26,672 bases of DNA from Bacilli bacterium (lineage in GTDB: Bacteria; Bacillota_I; Bacilli_A; RF39; UBA660). Positions within the stretch are counted from its first letter, which is position 1. Every line of letters begins with the position of its first letter. The stretch covers positions 1 to 26,672 of the forward strand of contig JAEDES010000015.1 in the NCBI GenBank assembly GCA_016293205.1. The letters are read 5' to 3'. Both the position numbers and the translations under genes were made by a program. This document shows, piece by piece, positions 15,384 through 25,200 of this stretch. Below the pieces are notes generated by a model. The model ran no database searches. It saw nothing but the letters and a program-made list of their open reading frames with translations, and had not been told where the DNA came from.

Positions 15384-17453
15384 TTAGTTTCCACTCTTTT
15401 TGATGATTTCATCAGCAATATTTTTTGGAACTTCTTCATAATGATCTGGGAACATTACGAATGTTGCTCTACCTTGTGTATTTGAACGTAAGTTAGTAGC
15501 ATATCCAAACATTTCTGAAAGTGGAACCATAGCACTTAGCTTAATAGCATTTCCTTGTGCTTCTTGTCCAAGTGGTTTACCACGTCTAGCAGTTAAATCA
15601 CCCATAACATTTCCGAAGTATTCTTCAGGAGTTGTTACATCAACCTTCATGATTGGTTCAAGTAAAACTGGTTTACATTTATTCTTAGCTTCTTTTAAAG
15701 CGAAGCTTGCAGCAATCTTGAAAGCCATTTCGTTAGAGTCTACATCATGGTAAGAACCATCAAATAATGTAGCTTTAACATCTATCATAGGATATCCAGC
15801 AAGTACACCTGTTTGTAATGCTTCTTGTAATCCTTTGTCAACAACTGGGATATATTCACGAGGAACAACACCACCAACGATTTGATCAACGAATTCATAT
15901 CCTTTTTCAGGATTTGGTTCAAATTTAATCCAAACGTGTCCGTATTGTCCACGACCACCAGATTGTTTTACATACTTACCTTCACAATCAGCAGCAGCTT
16001 TTATTGTTTCACGATAAGCAACTTGTGGAGCACCAACATTTGCTTCAACACTGAATTCACGTCTCATACGATCTACTAAAACGTCTAAGTGTAATTCACC
16101 CATACCAGCGATAACTGTTTGACCAGTTTCATGATCTGTATGTACTTTGAATGTTGGATCTTCTTCAGCTAATTTTTGTAATGCTAATGCCATTTTATCT
16201 TGGTCAGCTTTAGATTTAGGTTCAACAGCTAATTGAATAACTGGTTCTGGAACTACTAAACTTTCAAGAATAATAACTTTCTTTTCATCACATAATGTAT
16301 CTCCAGTTGAAGTATTTTTTAATCCAACTGCAGCAGCGATATCTCCAGTATATACATCACTAATTTCCTTACGGTTATTAGCATGCATTTGAAGAATACG
16401 TCCAATTCTTTCTTTTGTATCTTTTGATGAGTTTAATACATATGAACCGCTTGATAAGTGTCCAGAGTAAACTCTAAAGAATGTTAAACGTCCAACGAAT
16501 GGATCTGTCATAACTTTAAATGCTAATGCTGAGAATGATTCACTATCACTAACTTTACGGCTAACTTCATTTCCATCTAAATCAGTACCAACTACTGCAC
16601 CAATGTCTAATGGACTTGGTAAATAGTCAATTACAGCATCTAATAATAATTTAACACCTTTATTTCCTAAAGCTGTTCCACACATAACTGGGAAGAATTC
16701 AGCTTTTAATGTACCAGTTCTAATAGCTTTTTTAATCATTTCAACAGTAACTTCTCCACCATCAAGGTAAGTCATCATCATTTCATCATCAAATTCAGCT
16801 ACAGCATCGATTAATTCCATTCTCATTTCTTCAGCTTTATCTTTTAAATCAGCTGGAATTTCGATTTCTTCTGGATTTTCAGCTTGTTGTCCATCATATT
16901 TATAAGCTTTCATAGTAACTAAATCAATGATACCATTGAAATCGTTTTCAGCTCCGATTGGACATTCGATCGCTTTTGCATTAACACCTAAACGATCTTT
17001 AATTGTTTTTAAACTATATTCAAAATTAGCACCCATTTTGTCCATTTTATTTGCAAAAATAATTCTTGGAACTTTAAATTCAGATGCTTGTCTCCAAACT
17101 GTTTCAGTTTGAGGTTCAACTCCTGCTTGAGCATCGATTAATGCAACAGCACCATCTAATACACGAAGTGAACGAGAAACTTCAACAGTGAAGTCTACGT
17201 GTCCTGGTGTATCGATGATATTTAAACGATAACCTTTCCAGTAAGCAGTAGTTGCAGCAGAAGTAATAGTGATACCACGTTCTTTTTCTTGTTCCATCCA
17301 GTCCATGGTAGCAGCACCTTCATGAGTTTCACCAATTTTATGGTTAACCCCAGTGTGGAATAAGATTCTTTCGCTACAAGTAGTTTTACCTGCATCGATA
17401 TGAGCCATAATTCCGATATTTCTAGTCATTTCTAATGACGTATTTCTTGCCAT
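15384..17453 (-). CDS. fusA: Elongation factor G
   Basis: Translocation GTPase. GTP motifs AHIDAGKT (17-24), RGITI (59-63), DTPGH (81-85) and NKMD (135-138) are intact. Domains II-V follow to residue 689, including HVWIKFEP and the Gly-rich GGRGQYGH segment typical of domain IV, and MSEMFGYATNLRSNTQGRA-type sequence in domain V. Normal length. The start ATG follows AAAGGGAG and lies 15 bp after rpsG, consistent with one transcript from rpsL. It is followed by tuf with a promoter-bearing gap. Confidence 0.99.
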   Translation of the reverse strand: MARNTSLEMTRNIGIMAHIDAGKTTCSERILFHTGVNHKIGETHEGAATMDWMEQEKERGITITSAATTAYWKGYRLNIIDTPGHVDFTVEVSRSLRVLDGAVALIDAQAGVEPQTETVWRQASEFKVPRIIFANKMDKMGANFEYSLKTIKDRLGVNAKAIECPIGAENDFNGIIDLVTMKAYKYDGQQAENPEEIEIPADLKDKAEEMRMELIDAVAEFDDEMMMTYLDGGEVTVEMIKKAIRTGTLKAEFFPVMCGTALGNKGVKLLLDAVIDYLPSPLDIGAVVGTDLDGNEVSRKVSDSESFSALAFKVMTDPFVGRLTFFRVYSGHLSSGSYVLNSSKDTKERIGRILQMHANNRKEISDVYTGDIAAAVGLKNTSTGDTLCDEKKVIILESLVVPEPVIQLAVEPKSKADQDKMALALQKLAEEDPTFKVHTDHETGQTVIAGMGELHLDVLVDRMRREFSVEANVGAPQVAYRETIKAAADCEGKYVKQSGGRGQYGHVWIKFEPNPEKGYEFVDQIVGGVVPREYIPVVDKGLQEALQTGVLAGYPMIDVKATLFDGSYHDVDSNEMAFKIAASFALKEAKNKCKPVLLEPIMKVDVTTPEEYFGNVMGDLTARRGKPLGQEAQGNAIKLSAMVPLSEMFGYATNLRSNTQGRATFVMFPDHYEEVPKNIADEIIKKSGN

Positions 17454-17468
17454 AATTTGCTCCCTTTC

Positions 17469-17936
17469 CTACCATCTGTAATGAGCGAAAGCCTTATTAG
17501 CTTCAGCCATTCTATGAGTATCTTCACGTTTCTTAACAGCTGCACCTGTACCATTAGATGCATCGATAATTTCGTTTGCTAAATTATCAGCCATTCCTTT
17601 TCCTCCACGTTCACGAGAATATTTAGTTAACCATCTTAAGGCTAAAGCTTGACTTCTCGCAGGAGTAACTTCTATAGGTACTTGATAGTTTGATCCACCA
17701 ACACGACGGCTCTTAACTTCAAGTTGTGGTCTAATATTTTCCATAGCAGTATTAAATACTTCGATTGGATCTTTACCAGACTTAGTTTTAACTGTTTCAA
17801 ATGCTTCATAAACGATTGATTGAGCAGTTCCTTTTTTTCCATCTAACATAATAGTGTTGATTAATTTAGCAACAACTTTTGAGTTATATATTGGATCTGC
17901 TAAAACGTCTCTTTTTGCTGCACGTCTCTTACGCAT
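17469..17936 (-). CDS. rpsG: 30S ribosomal protein S7
   Basis: Primary 16S-binding protein that organises the 30S head, 155 aa. Begins MRKRRAAKRDVLADPIYNS and ends NKAFAHYRW, both typical. I start at 17936, where GGGAGGAATTAAA precedes ATG; the frame can be extended by six codons to a TTG, but those codons contain the ribosome binding site itself. Lies 39 bp after rpsL and 15 bp before fusA. In E. coli S7 represses this operon through the rpsL-rpsG gap; whether this happens here is not visible. Confidence 0.98.
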   Translation of the reverse strand: MRKRRAAKRDVLADPIYNSKVVAKLINTIMLDGKKGTAQSIVYEAFETVKTKSGKDPIEVFNTAMENIRPQLEVKSRRVGGSNYQVPIEVTPARSQALALRWLTKYSRERGGKGMADNLANEIIDASNGTGAAVKKREDTHRMAEANKAFAHYRW

Positions 17937-17975
17937 TTTAATTCCTCCCTTCAATAATATTATTATTTTTTATTT

Positions 17976-18386
17976 TTACTTAGGTCTTTTAGCACCGTAT
18001 TTACTACGTCCTTGCTTACGATCTTTAACACCGGCAGTATCTAATGTACCACGAATAATATGATAACGAACTCCGATTAAGTCCTTAACACGTCCACCAC
18101 GAATTAATACAACACTATGTTCTTGTAGGTTGTGACCAATTCCAGGAATATAAGTATCAACTTCTTTTCCATTTGATAAACGAACACGCGCATACTTACG
18201 TAATGCTGAGTTTGGCTTCTTAGGTGTTTTAGTACCAACACGAGTACAAACTCCACGTTTTTGAGGAGCGTTTGTGTCAGTAGTTTTCTTTTGGATTGTA
18301 TTTAATCCAACACCAAGAACTGGTGCCTTACTCTTTCTAACTTTGTCCTTACGATTTTTGCGAACTAATTGGTTAATTGTAGGCAT
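17976..18386 (-). CDS. rpsL: 30S ribosomal protein S12
   Basis: Decoding-centre protein of 136 aa. The conserved loop TPKKPNSALRK with K56 and the loop GGRVKDL with K101 are present (Bacillus numbering fits exactly). The residue after KDL is Ile104, where the family normally has Pro (KDLPGVRYH); this loop is a site of streptomycin-related mutations. Residue 65 is Tyr where Val is usual (ALRKYARVRL). ATG follows AAGGAGATATA. First gene of the str operon, with a promoter and structured leader of about 90 nt upstream. Confidence 0.98.
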   Translation of the reverse strand: MPTINQLVRKNRKDKVRKSKAPVLGVGLNTIQKKTTDTNAPQKRGVCTRVGTKTPKKPNSALRKYARVRLSNGKEVDTYIPGIGHNLQEHSVVLIRGGRVKDLIGVRYHIIRGTLDTAGVKDRKQGRSKYGAKRPK

Positions 18387-18406
18387 AAAATATATCTCCT
18401 TCCTTT

Positions 18407-18466
18407 ACACATATCCAGGTGTACCATTTTACCCTTTAAATAAAACTTTGCCTAAAATAAGCAAAG
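18407..18466 (-). promoter_or_regulatory. Structured rpsL leader with a possible attenuator
   Basis: Within the leader, CTTTGC (18461-18466 region on the minus strand) can pair with GCAAAG (18446-18451) around a 9-nt loop, followed by TTTTATTT, which looks like a weak terminator. A second hairpin TACAC/GTGTA (18407-18424) lies just upstream of the ribosome site. Either could regulate the str operon; no known ribosomal-protein leader family was recognised. Confidence 0.35.
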
Positions 18467-18485
18467 ATATTTAATCAGCAAACAT

Positions 18486-18514
18486 AATATACCACTATCT
18501 AAAAACAAAGTCAA
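18486..18514 (-). promoter_or_regulatory. str operon (rpsL) promoter
   Basis: Minus strand TTGACT (18509-18514), 17-bp spacer, TATATT (18486-18491) preceded by TGG, an extended -10. The start would be near 18479, giving a leader of about 90 nt. Confidence 0.75.
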
Positions 18515-18567
18515 TATCTAATAATTATTATTTTATAAATATTAATTTTCAAATATTATTTATGGTC

Positions 18568-18588
18568 AAAAAAATGTATTTTAAATAC
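18568..18588 (-). terminator. Second terminator after rpoC
   Basis: A/T-only hairpin GTATTTAAAATAC followed by TTTTTTT on the minus strand. It lies 9 nt beyond the main terminator and probably acts as a backup before the str promoter. Confidence 0.5.
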
Positions 18589-18589
18589 A

Positions 18590-18616
18590 AATAAAAGGAG
18601 TAGACTACTCTACTCC
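18590..18616 (-). terminator. rpoBC terminator overlapping the rpoC stop
   Basis: 8-bp stem GGAGTAGA / TCTACTCC with loop GTAG, then TTTTATTT. The rpoC TAG stop (18610-18612) lies inside the 5' arm. Confidence 0.8.
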
Positions 18617-21600
18617 ATAAATTGTTCTTCTAATTGTTCTAAAGGTTCTTCATCCATAAATTCTGTTTGTAATTCATAATCAACATCTCGATATGCTCTA
18701 CTACCAGTACCTGCAGGAATTAACTTACCAATGATAACATTTTCTTTTAATCCAGCAAGAGGATCAGCTTTACCTTTAATTGCAGCATCAGTTAAGATAC
18801 GAGTTGTTTCTTGGAATGATGCAGCAGATAAGAATGAATCAGTTTCAAGGGCAGCCTTAGTAATTCCAAGTAAGATTGGTTTTCCAAGAGCTGGTTTCTT
18901 ACCTCTAATGATTGCATCTTTGTTACCATCTGTGAATTCACGGAAGTTAACAAGTGCACCAGGTATGAAGTAAGTATCTCCACCCTCAACAATTCTAATC
19001 TTAGAAATCATTCTACGAGCGATAATTTCGATATGTTTATCAGAAATATCAACACCTTGAGAACGATAAGTATTTTGAACTTCTTTTAAGATATATTCTT
19101 GTGTAGTAATTGGGTCTGTTACAGCTAATAATTCTTTTGGACTAATAGCACCTTCTGTAAGTCTATCTCCACAAGAAACTGTATCTCCTTTTTCTACACA
19201 TAACTTAGAACCATAGTTTGTAACATGTTCTTTAGTTTCAACTTTATTAGTAATACTAATCTTATATTTTCCATGATCTTCTTTAATCTTAGTGATTGTA
19301 CCATCAATTTCAGCGATAGTAGCTTTAGCTTTTGGATTACGTGCTTCGAATAATTCTTGTACACGAGGAAGACCTTGAGTAATGTCGGCGTCACCACCAT
19401 GCGCAACTCCTCCTGAGTGGAATGTACGCATTGTAAGTTGTGTTCCAGGTTCTCCAATTGATTGAGCAGCCATAACACCTACAGCTTCTCCAATTTCAAC
19501 TAAGTTACCTGTAGCAAGGTTACGTCCATAACATTTTTGACATACACCATTAGCAGTACCACAAGTTAAAATTGTTCTAATTTCAACTTCTTTAATTCCA
19601 GCAGCAACGATTTTTTCTGCTAGAGATTCAGTAATCATTTGTAATCTATCTACAATAACTGCTTTAGTTTCTGGATGAACAATCTTCTTGTTAGCAAAAC
19701 GTCCAACGATACGATCTTTTAAGCTTTCAATTACAGTACCAGTCTTTTCATTAATGAAATCATGTACTACAACGCCTTGATCTGTACCACAGTCATCTTC
19801 TCTAACAATCATATCTTGAGATACATCAACTAAACGACGAGTTAAGTATCCTGAGTCTGCAGTCTTTAATGCTGTATCGGCAGAACCTTTACGAGCACCG
19901 TGAGTAGATAAGAAGAATTCTGAAACTGATAATCCTTCAATGAAGTTTGAAAGAATTGGAATTTCAACTGGTGTACCATCTGGTTTAGCCATGATACCAC
20001 GCATACCAGCAACTTGAGTGAAGTTTGAAATGTTACCACGCGCTTTAGAGTTCATCATGATGAAGATTGGGTTATCAACTTCAGATTTAGCAACTTCTTC
20101 AAGTTCAGCTTTAACACGGTCAGTTGCACCATTCCATGTTTCAATTACTTTAGTAAATCTTTCTTCTTCAGTAATTAAACCACGTTTATATTGTTTATTA
20201 ATTTTATCAACCATAGTTTGAGTTTCAGCAACTATTTCTGGTTTCTTCTTACTTAATCTAACGTCAGCCATACTAACTGTAATACCAGCAATTGTTGAAT
20301 AATAGAAACCTAAATCTTTCATTTTATCAAGCATTGTTGATGTTTCAGTAGTTTTATAACGTTTAAATACTTGAGCAATAATTTTTTCTAATGTTCCCTT
20401 AACAAATGGTTTTACAAGTGGCATTTCTTTAATTGCTTCTGGGATGTTTGTTCCTTTTTCAAGGAAATATTTGTTAGGTGTTATATTAGAAATATTTTCA
20501 TCAGTTGGTTCATTAATAAATGCAAATGAATCAGGTAAGATTTCATTAAATTTAATTTTACCAACTGTAGTAACTAAGTATTTACCTTTTTGACTTTCAG
20601 TAAATAATTTATATTTAAATGAGTCAACAGGAATTGCAATACGTGTATGTAATGTAATTTCTCTTCTTTCATAAGCCATTAAAGCTTCATTAGAGTTTTT
20701 AAATACACGTCCTTCTCCATCTTCTCCAGCTTTTTCCATAGTTATATAGTAGTTACCTAAAACCATGTCTTGTGATGGAGTAACGATAGGATCTCCACTC
20801 TTTGGATGTAGAATGTTGTTAGAACCTAACATTAACATTCTAGCTTCAGCTTGTGCTTCTTCAGAAAGTGGAACGTGAACAGCCATTTGGTCTCCATCAA
20901 AGTCAGCGTTGAATGCAGGACATACTAATGGATGAAGACGAATAGCTTTACCACCAACTAAAATTGGTTCAAAAGCTTGGATACCAAGTCTATGTAATGT
21001 AGGAGCACGGTTTAATAAAACTGGATGTTCTTTAATTACTTCTTCAACGATATCCCAAACAACTGGATCTTGTGCATCAATTAATCTCTTAGCAGCTTTA
21101 ATATTATGAGCAATATCTTTACTTACTAGTCCATTAATTACATGTGGTTTGAATAATTCAAGAGCCATTTCCTTAGGAATACCGCATTGATACATCTTTA
21201 GAGATGGACCAACAACGATAACTGAACGTCCTGAATAGTCAACACGTTTTCCTAATAAGTTTTGACGGAAACGTCCTTGTTTTCCTTTTAACATACTAGA
21301 TAATGATTTTAAAGGTCTATTTCCTGCTCCAGTTACACTTCTACCACGACGACCATTATCAAATAGTGCATCTACAGCTTCTTGTAACATACGTTTTTCA
21401 TTTTGAATAATGATTCCAGGAGCTCCTAAATCGATAAGTTTCTTTAAACGATTATTACGGTTAATTACACGTCTATATAAATCATTTAAGTCACTAGTAG
21501 CAAAACGACCACCATCTAATTGAATCATTGGACGTAGTTCTGGTGGAATAACTGGAATACAATCCATAATCATCCATTCAGGTTTATTTCCTGATTTATA

Positions 21601-22248
21601 GAAAGAATCTAATACATCTAATCTCTTTAATAAACGAGTTCTCTTTTGTCCTTGAGCATTTTCAAGTTCTTTAGTGATTTCATCTATTTCTTTCTTAAGA
21701 TCAGTATTTTTTAATAATTCTTTAATTGCTTCAGCACCCATTCCTACTCTGAATCCAGTACCATATTTTTCATAATAAGCTCTGTATTCTTTTTCAGATA
21801 ATGTTTGCTTATTTTCTAAAGGTGCATTTCCTTTATCAATTACTACATAACTAACAAAGTATAATACTTCTTCAAGATCTCTTGGACTCATATCAAGTAC
21901 AAGACCCATTCTTGAAGGAACACCCTTAAAGAACCAAATATGAGATACAGGAGTAGCAAGTTCAATATGTCCCATACGTTCACGACGAACTTTAGAACGA
22001 GTAACTTCTACACCACATCTATCACATACTATATTTTTATAACGAACACGTTTGTATTTTCCACAAGCACATTCGAAATCTTTTGTAGGTCCAAAAATCT
22101 TTTCACAGAATAATCCATCTCTTTCAGGACGTAAAGTTCTATAATTGATTGTTTCTGGTTTTTTAACTTCACCGTAAGACCATTCACGAATTTTTTCAGG
22201 AGATGCAATACCAATTTTTAAAGCATCAAATTTATTAACTTCTATCAT
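18610..22248 (-). CDS. rpoC: RNA polymerase beta' subunit
   Basis: Largest catalytic subunit, 1212 aa. The Mg-binding NADFDGDQ motif has D449, D451 and D453. The N-terminal zinc site is C60, C62, C75, C78, and the second zinc site is the Cys in EDDCGTDQG plus CGTANGVCQKCYG. The bridge-helix and trigger-loop region (GEPGTQLTMRTFHSGGVAH) is intact. Length is near that of Bacillus, without the large insertion of E. coli. Its ATG overlaps the rpoB TAA stop by one base (TAATG), so the two subunits are translationally coupled. Two terminators follow. Confidence 0.99.
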   Translation of the reverse strand: MIEVNKFDALKIGIASPEKIREWSYGEVKKPETINYRTLRPERDGLFCEKIFGPTKDFECACGKYKRVRYKNIVCDRCGVEVTRSKVRRERMGHIELATPVSHIWFFKGVPSRMGLVLDMSPRDLEEVLYFVSYVVIDKGNAPLENKQTLSEKEYRAYYEKYGTGFRVGMGAEAIKELLKNTDLKKEIDEITKELENAQGQKRTRLLKRLDVLDSFYKSGNKPEWMIMDCIPVIPPELRPMIQLDGGRFATSDLNDLYRRVINRNNRLKKLIDLGAPGIIIQNEKRMLQEAVDALFDNGRRGRSVTGAGNRPLKSLSSMLKGKQGRFRQNLLGKRVDYSGRSVIVVGPSLKMYQCGIPKEMALELFKPHVINGLVSKDIAHNIKAAKRLIDAQDPVVWDIVEEVIKEHPVLLNRAPTLHRLGIQAFEPILVGGKAIRLHPLVCPAFNADFDGDQMAVHVPLSEEAQAEARMLMLGSNNILHPKSGDPIVTPSQDMVLGNYYITMEKAGEDGEGRVFKNSNEALMAYERREITLHTRIAIPVDSFKYKLFTESQKGKYLVTTVGKIKFNEILPDSFAFINEPTDENISNITPNKYFLEKGTNIPEAIKEMPLVKPFVKGTLEKIIAQVFKRYKTTETSTMLDKMKDLGFYYSTIAGITVSMADVRLSKKKPEIVAETQTMVDKINKQYKRGLITEEERFTKVIETWNGATDRVKAELEEVAKSEVDNPIFIMMNSKARGNISNFTQVAGMRGIMAKPDGTPVEIPILSNFIEGLSVSEFFLSTHGARKGSADTALKTADSGYLTRRLVDVSQDMIVREDDCGTDQGVVVHDFINEKTGTVIESLKDRIVGRFANKKIVHPETKAVIVDRLQMITESLAEKIVAAGIKEVEIRTILTCGTANGVCQKCYGRNLATGNLVEIGEAVGVMAAQSIGEPGTQLTMRTFHSGGVAHGGDADITQGLPRVQELFEARNPKAKATIAEIDGTITKIKEDHGKYKISITNKVETKEHVTNYGSKLCVEKGDTVSCGDRLTEGAISPKELLAVTDPITTQEYILKEVQNTYRSQGVDISDKHIEIIARRMISKIRIVEGGDTYFIPGALVNFREFTDGNKDAIIRGKKPALGKPILLGITKAALETDSFLSAASFQETTRILTDAAIKGKADPLAGLKENVIIGKLIPAGTGSRAYRDVDYELQTEFMDEEPLEQLEEQFME

Positions 22249-25200
22249 TAAAATTCATCTCCTTCATCTTCAAATTCACCATCGAATTCTAAATCATCTA
22301 AATCATCTTCGAATTCGTCTTCATAATCTTCTTCAGATTCTAAATTATCTTCATCATTATCTTCAATTGGAGTAGCTGGACTTTCAATTTCATCCATTGT
22401 TGAATTGAAATCATCTCTATCCTCTGCTTCTTCAATTTCTTTAAGTTGAAGTGTTTCACCTTCATCATTAATAATTGAAATATCTAATCCTAATGCTTGG
22501 AATTCTTTCATTAATACTCTAAATGATTCAGGAACTCCAGCTTGATTAATTTCTTGTCCTTTAATAATTGATTCGTATACTTTAACACGACCAACTACGT
22601 CATCAGACTTAACTGTTAAGATTTCTTGTAATGTATGTGCAGCACCATAAGCATATAATGCCCAAACTTCCATTTCTCCAAATCTTTGTCCTCCGAATTG
22701 AGCTTTACCACCAAGTGGTTGTTGAGTAACTAATGAGTATGGACCAGTTGAACGTGCATGTAATTTATCATCAACCATGTGATGTAATTTAATCATATAC
22801 ATAACACCAACTGATATACGATGGTCAAATGGTTCTCCAGTACGTCCATCGTAAAGGATTGTTTTTCCATCTTCATCCATTCCAGCTTCAGCCATCATTT
22901 CTTTAATATCATCAATATGTGCTCCATCGAATACAGGAGTAGCAATATGTACACCTAATTTCTTACAAGCCATACCCATATGAATTTCAAGGATTTGTCC
23001 GAAGTTCATACGAGAAGGAACACCTTGTGGATTTAACATAATATCAACTGGAGTACCATCTGGTAAATATGGCATATCTTCTTGTGGAAGAACTAGTGAA
23101 ATAACACCTTTGTTACCATGTCGTCCAGACATTTTGTCTCCTACTTGAATCTTACGTTTTTGAATTATATAAACACGGATAACTTTTGAAACACCTGCTG
23201 GTAATTCATCATTATCCTTTCTTGAATAAATTTTAATATCATGAACGATACCATCTCCACCATGTGGAACACGTAGTGATGTATCTCTTACTTCACGAGT
23301 TTTTTCTCCGAAGATAGCATGTAATAATTTTTCTTCTGAAGTAAGTTCAGCCATTCCCTTAGGAGTAACCTTACCAACAAGGATATCTCCTTCATGTACT
23401 TCAGTACCAATTGTTACAATACCATTTTCATCTAAGTTACGACGAGCTTCTTCACTTACATTTGGAATATCTCTTGTAATTTCTTCTGGTCCTAACTTAG
23501 TTTCACGACATTGCATTTCATAATCTTCTAAGTGTAATGAAGTATATTTATCATCTTTAACTAAGTTTTCATTTAAGATAATAGCATCTTCATAGTTATA
23601 ACCATTGAATGTCATGAAAGCAACAGTCATATTTTTACCTAAAGCAAGTTCACCTTTATCAGTTGAGTTACCATCTGCAAGAATTGTCTTACCAGCAACT
23701 ACTTTATCTCCTACTTTAACAATAGGTCTTTGATGTGAACAAATACTTGAGTTTGCTAATTCAAAGTTAGCTAATTTATATGTATCTTTTCCTTCTTTTG
23801 TTTTAACAATAATCTTTTTAGCATCTGCATATTCAACAATACCATCAGCTTTTGCAACTATTTCAACTCCAGAGTCTTTAGCTGCTATAAATTCAACACC
23901 AGTTCCAACATATGGAGCTTCAGTCTTGATTAATGGCATAGCTTGACGTTGCATGTTAGCTCCCATTAACGCACGAGTAGCATCGTCGTGTTCTAGGAAT
24001 GGAATACAACTTGTAGTAATAGAAACAACTTGTTGTGGACTTACGTCAATATAATCAACTTGTTCTGGTTTTGCTAAAATATTTTCTCCACGGAAACGTG
24101 CATTAACATGTTCATCAATAATTGTGTTATTTTCATCTGTTCCAACAGTAGATTGAGAAATAATATAATCTAATTCTTCATCAGCTGTTAAATATTCAAC
24201 TTCATCAGTAATTCTACAATTATCAACAACACGATATGGAGTCATAATAAATCCATAATCATCAATTTTTGCATAACTTGCTAAAGATGTAATTAAACCG
24301 ATATTAGGACCTTCAGGAGATTCAATCGGACAAATACGTCCATAGTGTGATGCATTAACGTCACGTACTTCAACTCCAGCACGGTCTCTTGATAAACCAC
24401 CTGGTCCTAAAGCAGATAAACGACGTTTATTTGTAAGTTCAGCAATTGGGTTTGTTTGATCCATGAATTGAGAAAGTTGTGAACTACCAAAGAATTCTTT
24501 CATTGCTGCAGTAACTGGACGAATATTAATTAAAGTCTTTGGAGTAACTTCTTCCATTTCTTGAGTAGTCATTCTTTCACGAATAACTCTTTCCATTCTA
24601 GACACACCAATTCTGAATTGGTTTTGTAGTAATTCACCAACTTGACGAATACGACGATTTCCTAAATGGTCGATTTCATCAAAGTTACCAACACCACTTA
24701 ATAAGTTTAAGTAATAAGATACTGAAGCATATACATCAGAAATAGTTAATCTCTTAACTTCAATACTTTGATCATTTCCGATTACTGCAATCTTTTTCTT
24801 CTTATCACTTGGATCATAAATATTAACAACTTGTACTTTGTTAAATTCATCTAATTCATCATTAATTAATACTTCTTTAACTCCAAATCCTGAAGCTAAA
24901 GCTTCTTTTAATTGTTCTAAATTAGCCTTAGTAATTTGTGTACCTTTTTCAAATACAACATTACCATCTACTTTAATATCTTCAGCTAATGTTTGATTTA
25001 ATAAACGATCAATTACATTAAGTTTACGATTAAATTTATAACGACCTACTCTAGCTAAATCATATCTAAATTCATCAAAGAATCTAGTGATAATTTGGTT
25101 CTTAGAAGAATCAAGTGTAGCTGGTTCTCCTGGTCTTAATTTTTCGTAAATTTCAATTAAAGCTTCATCAGTGTTCTTAGTAGAATCTTTAGCTATAGTA

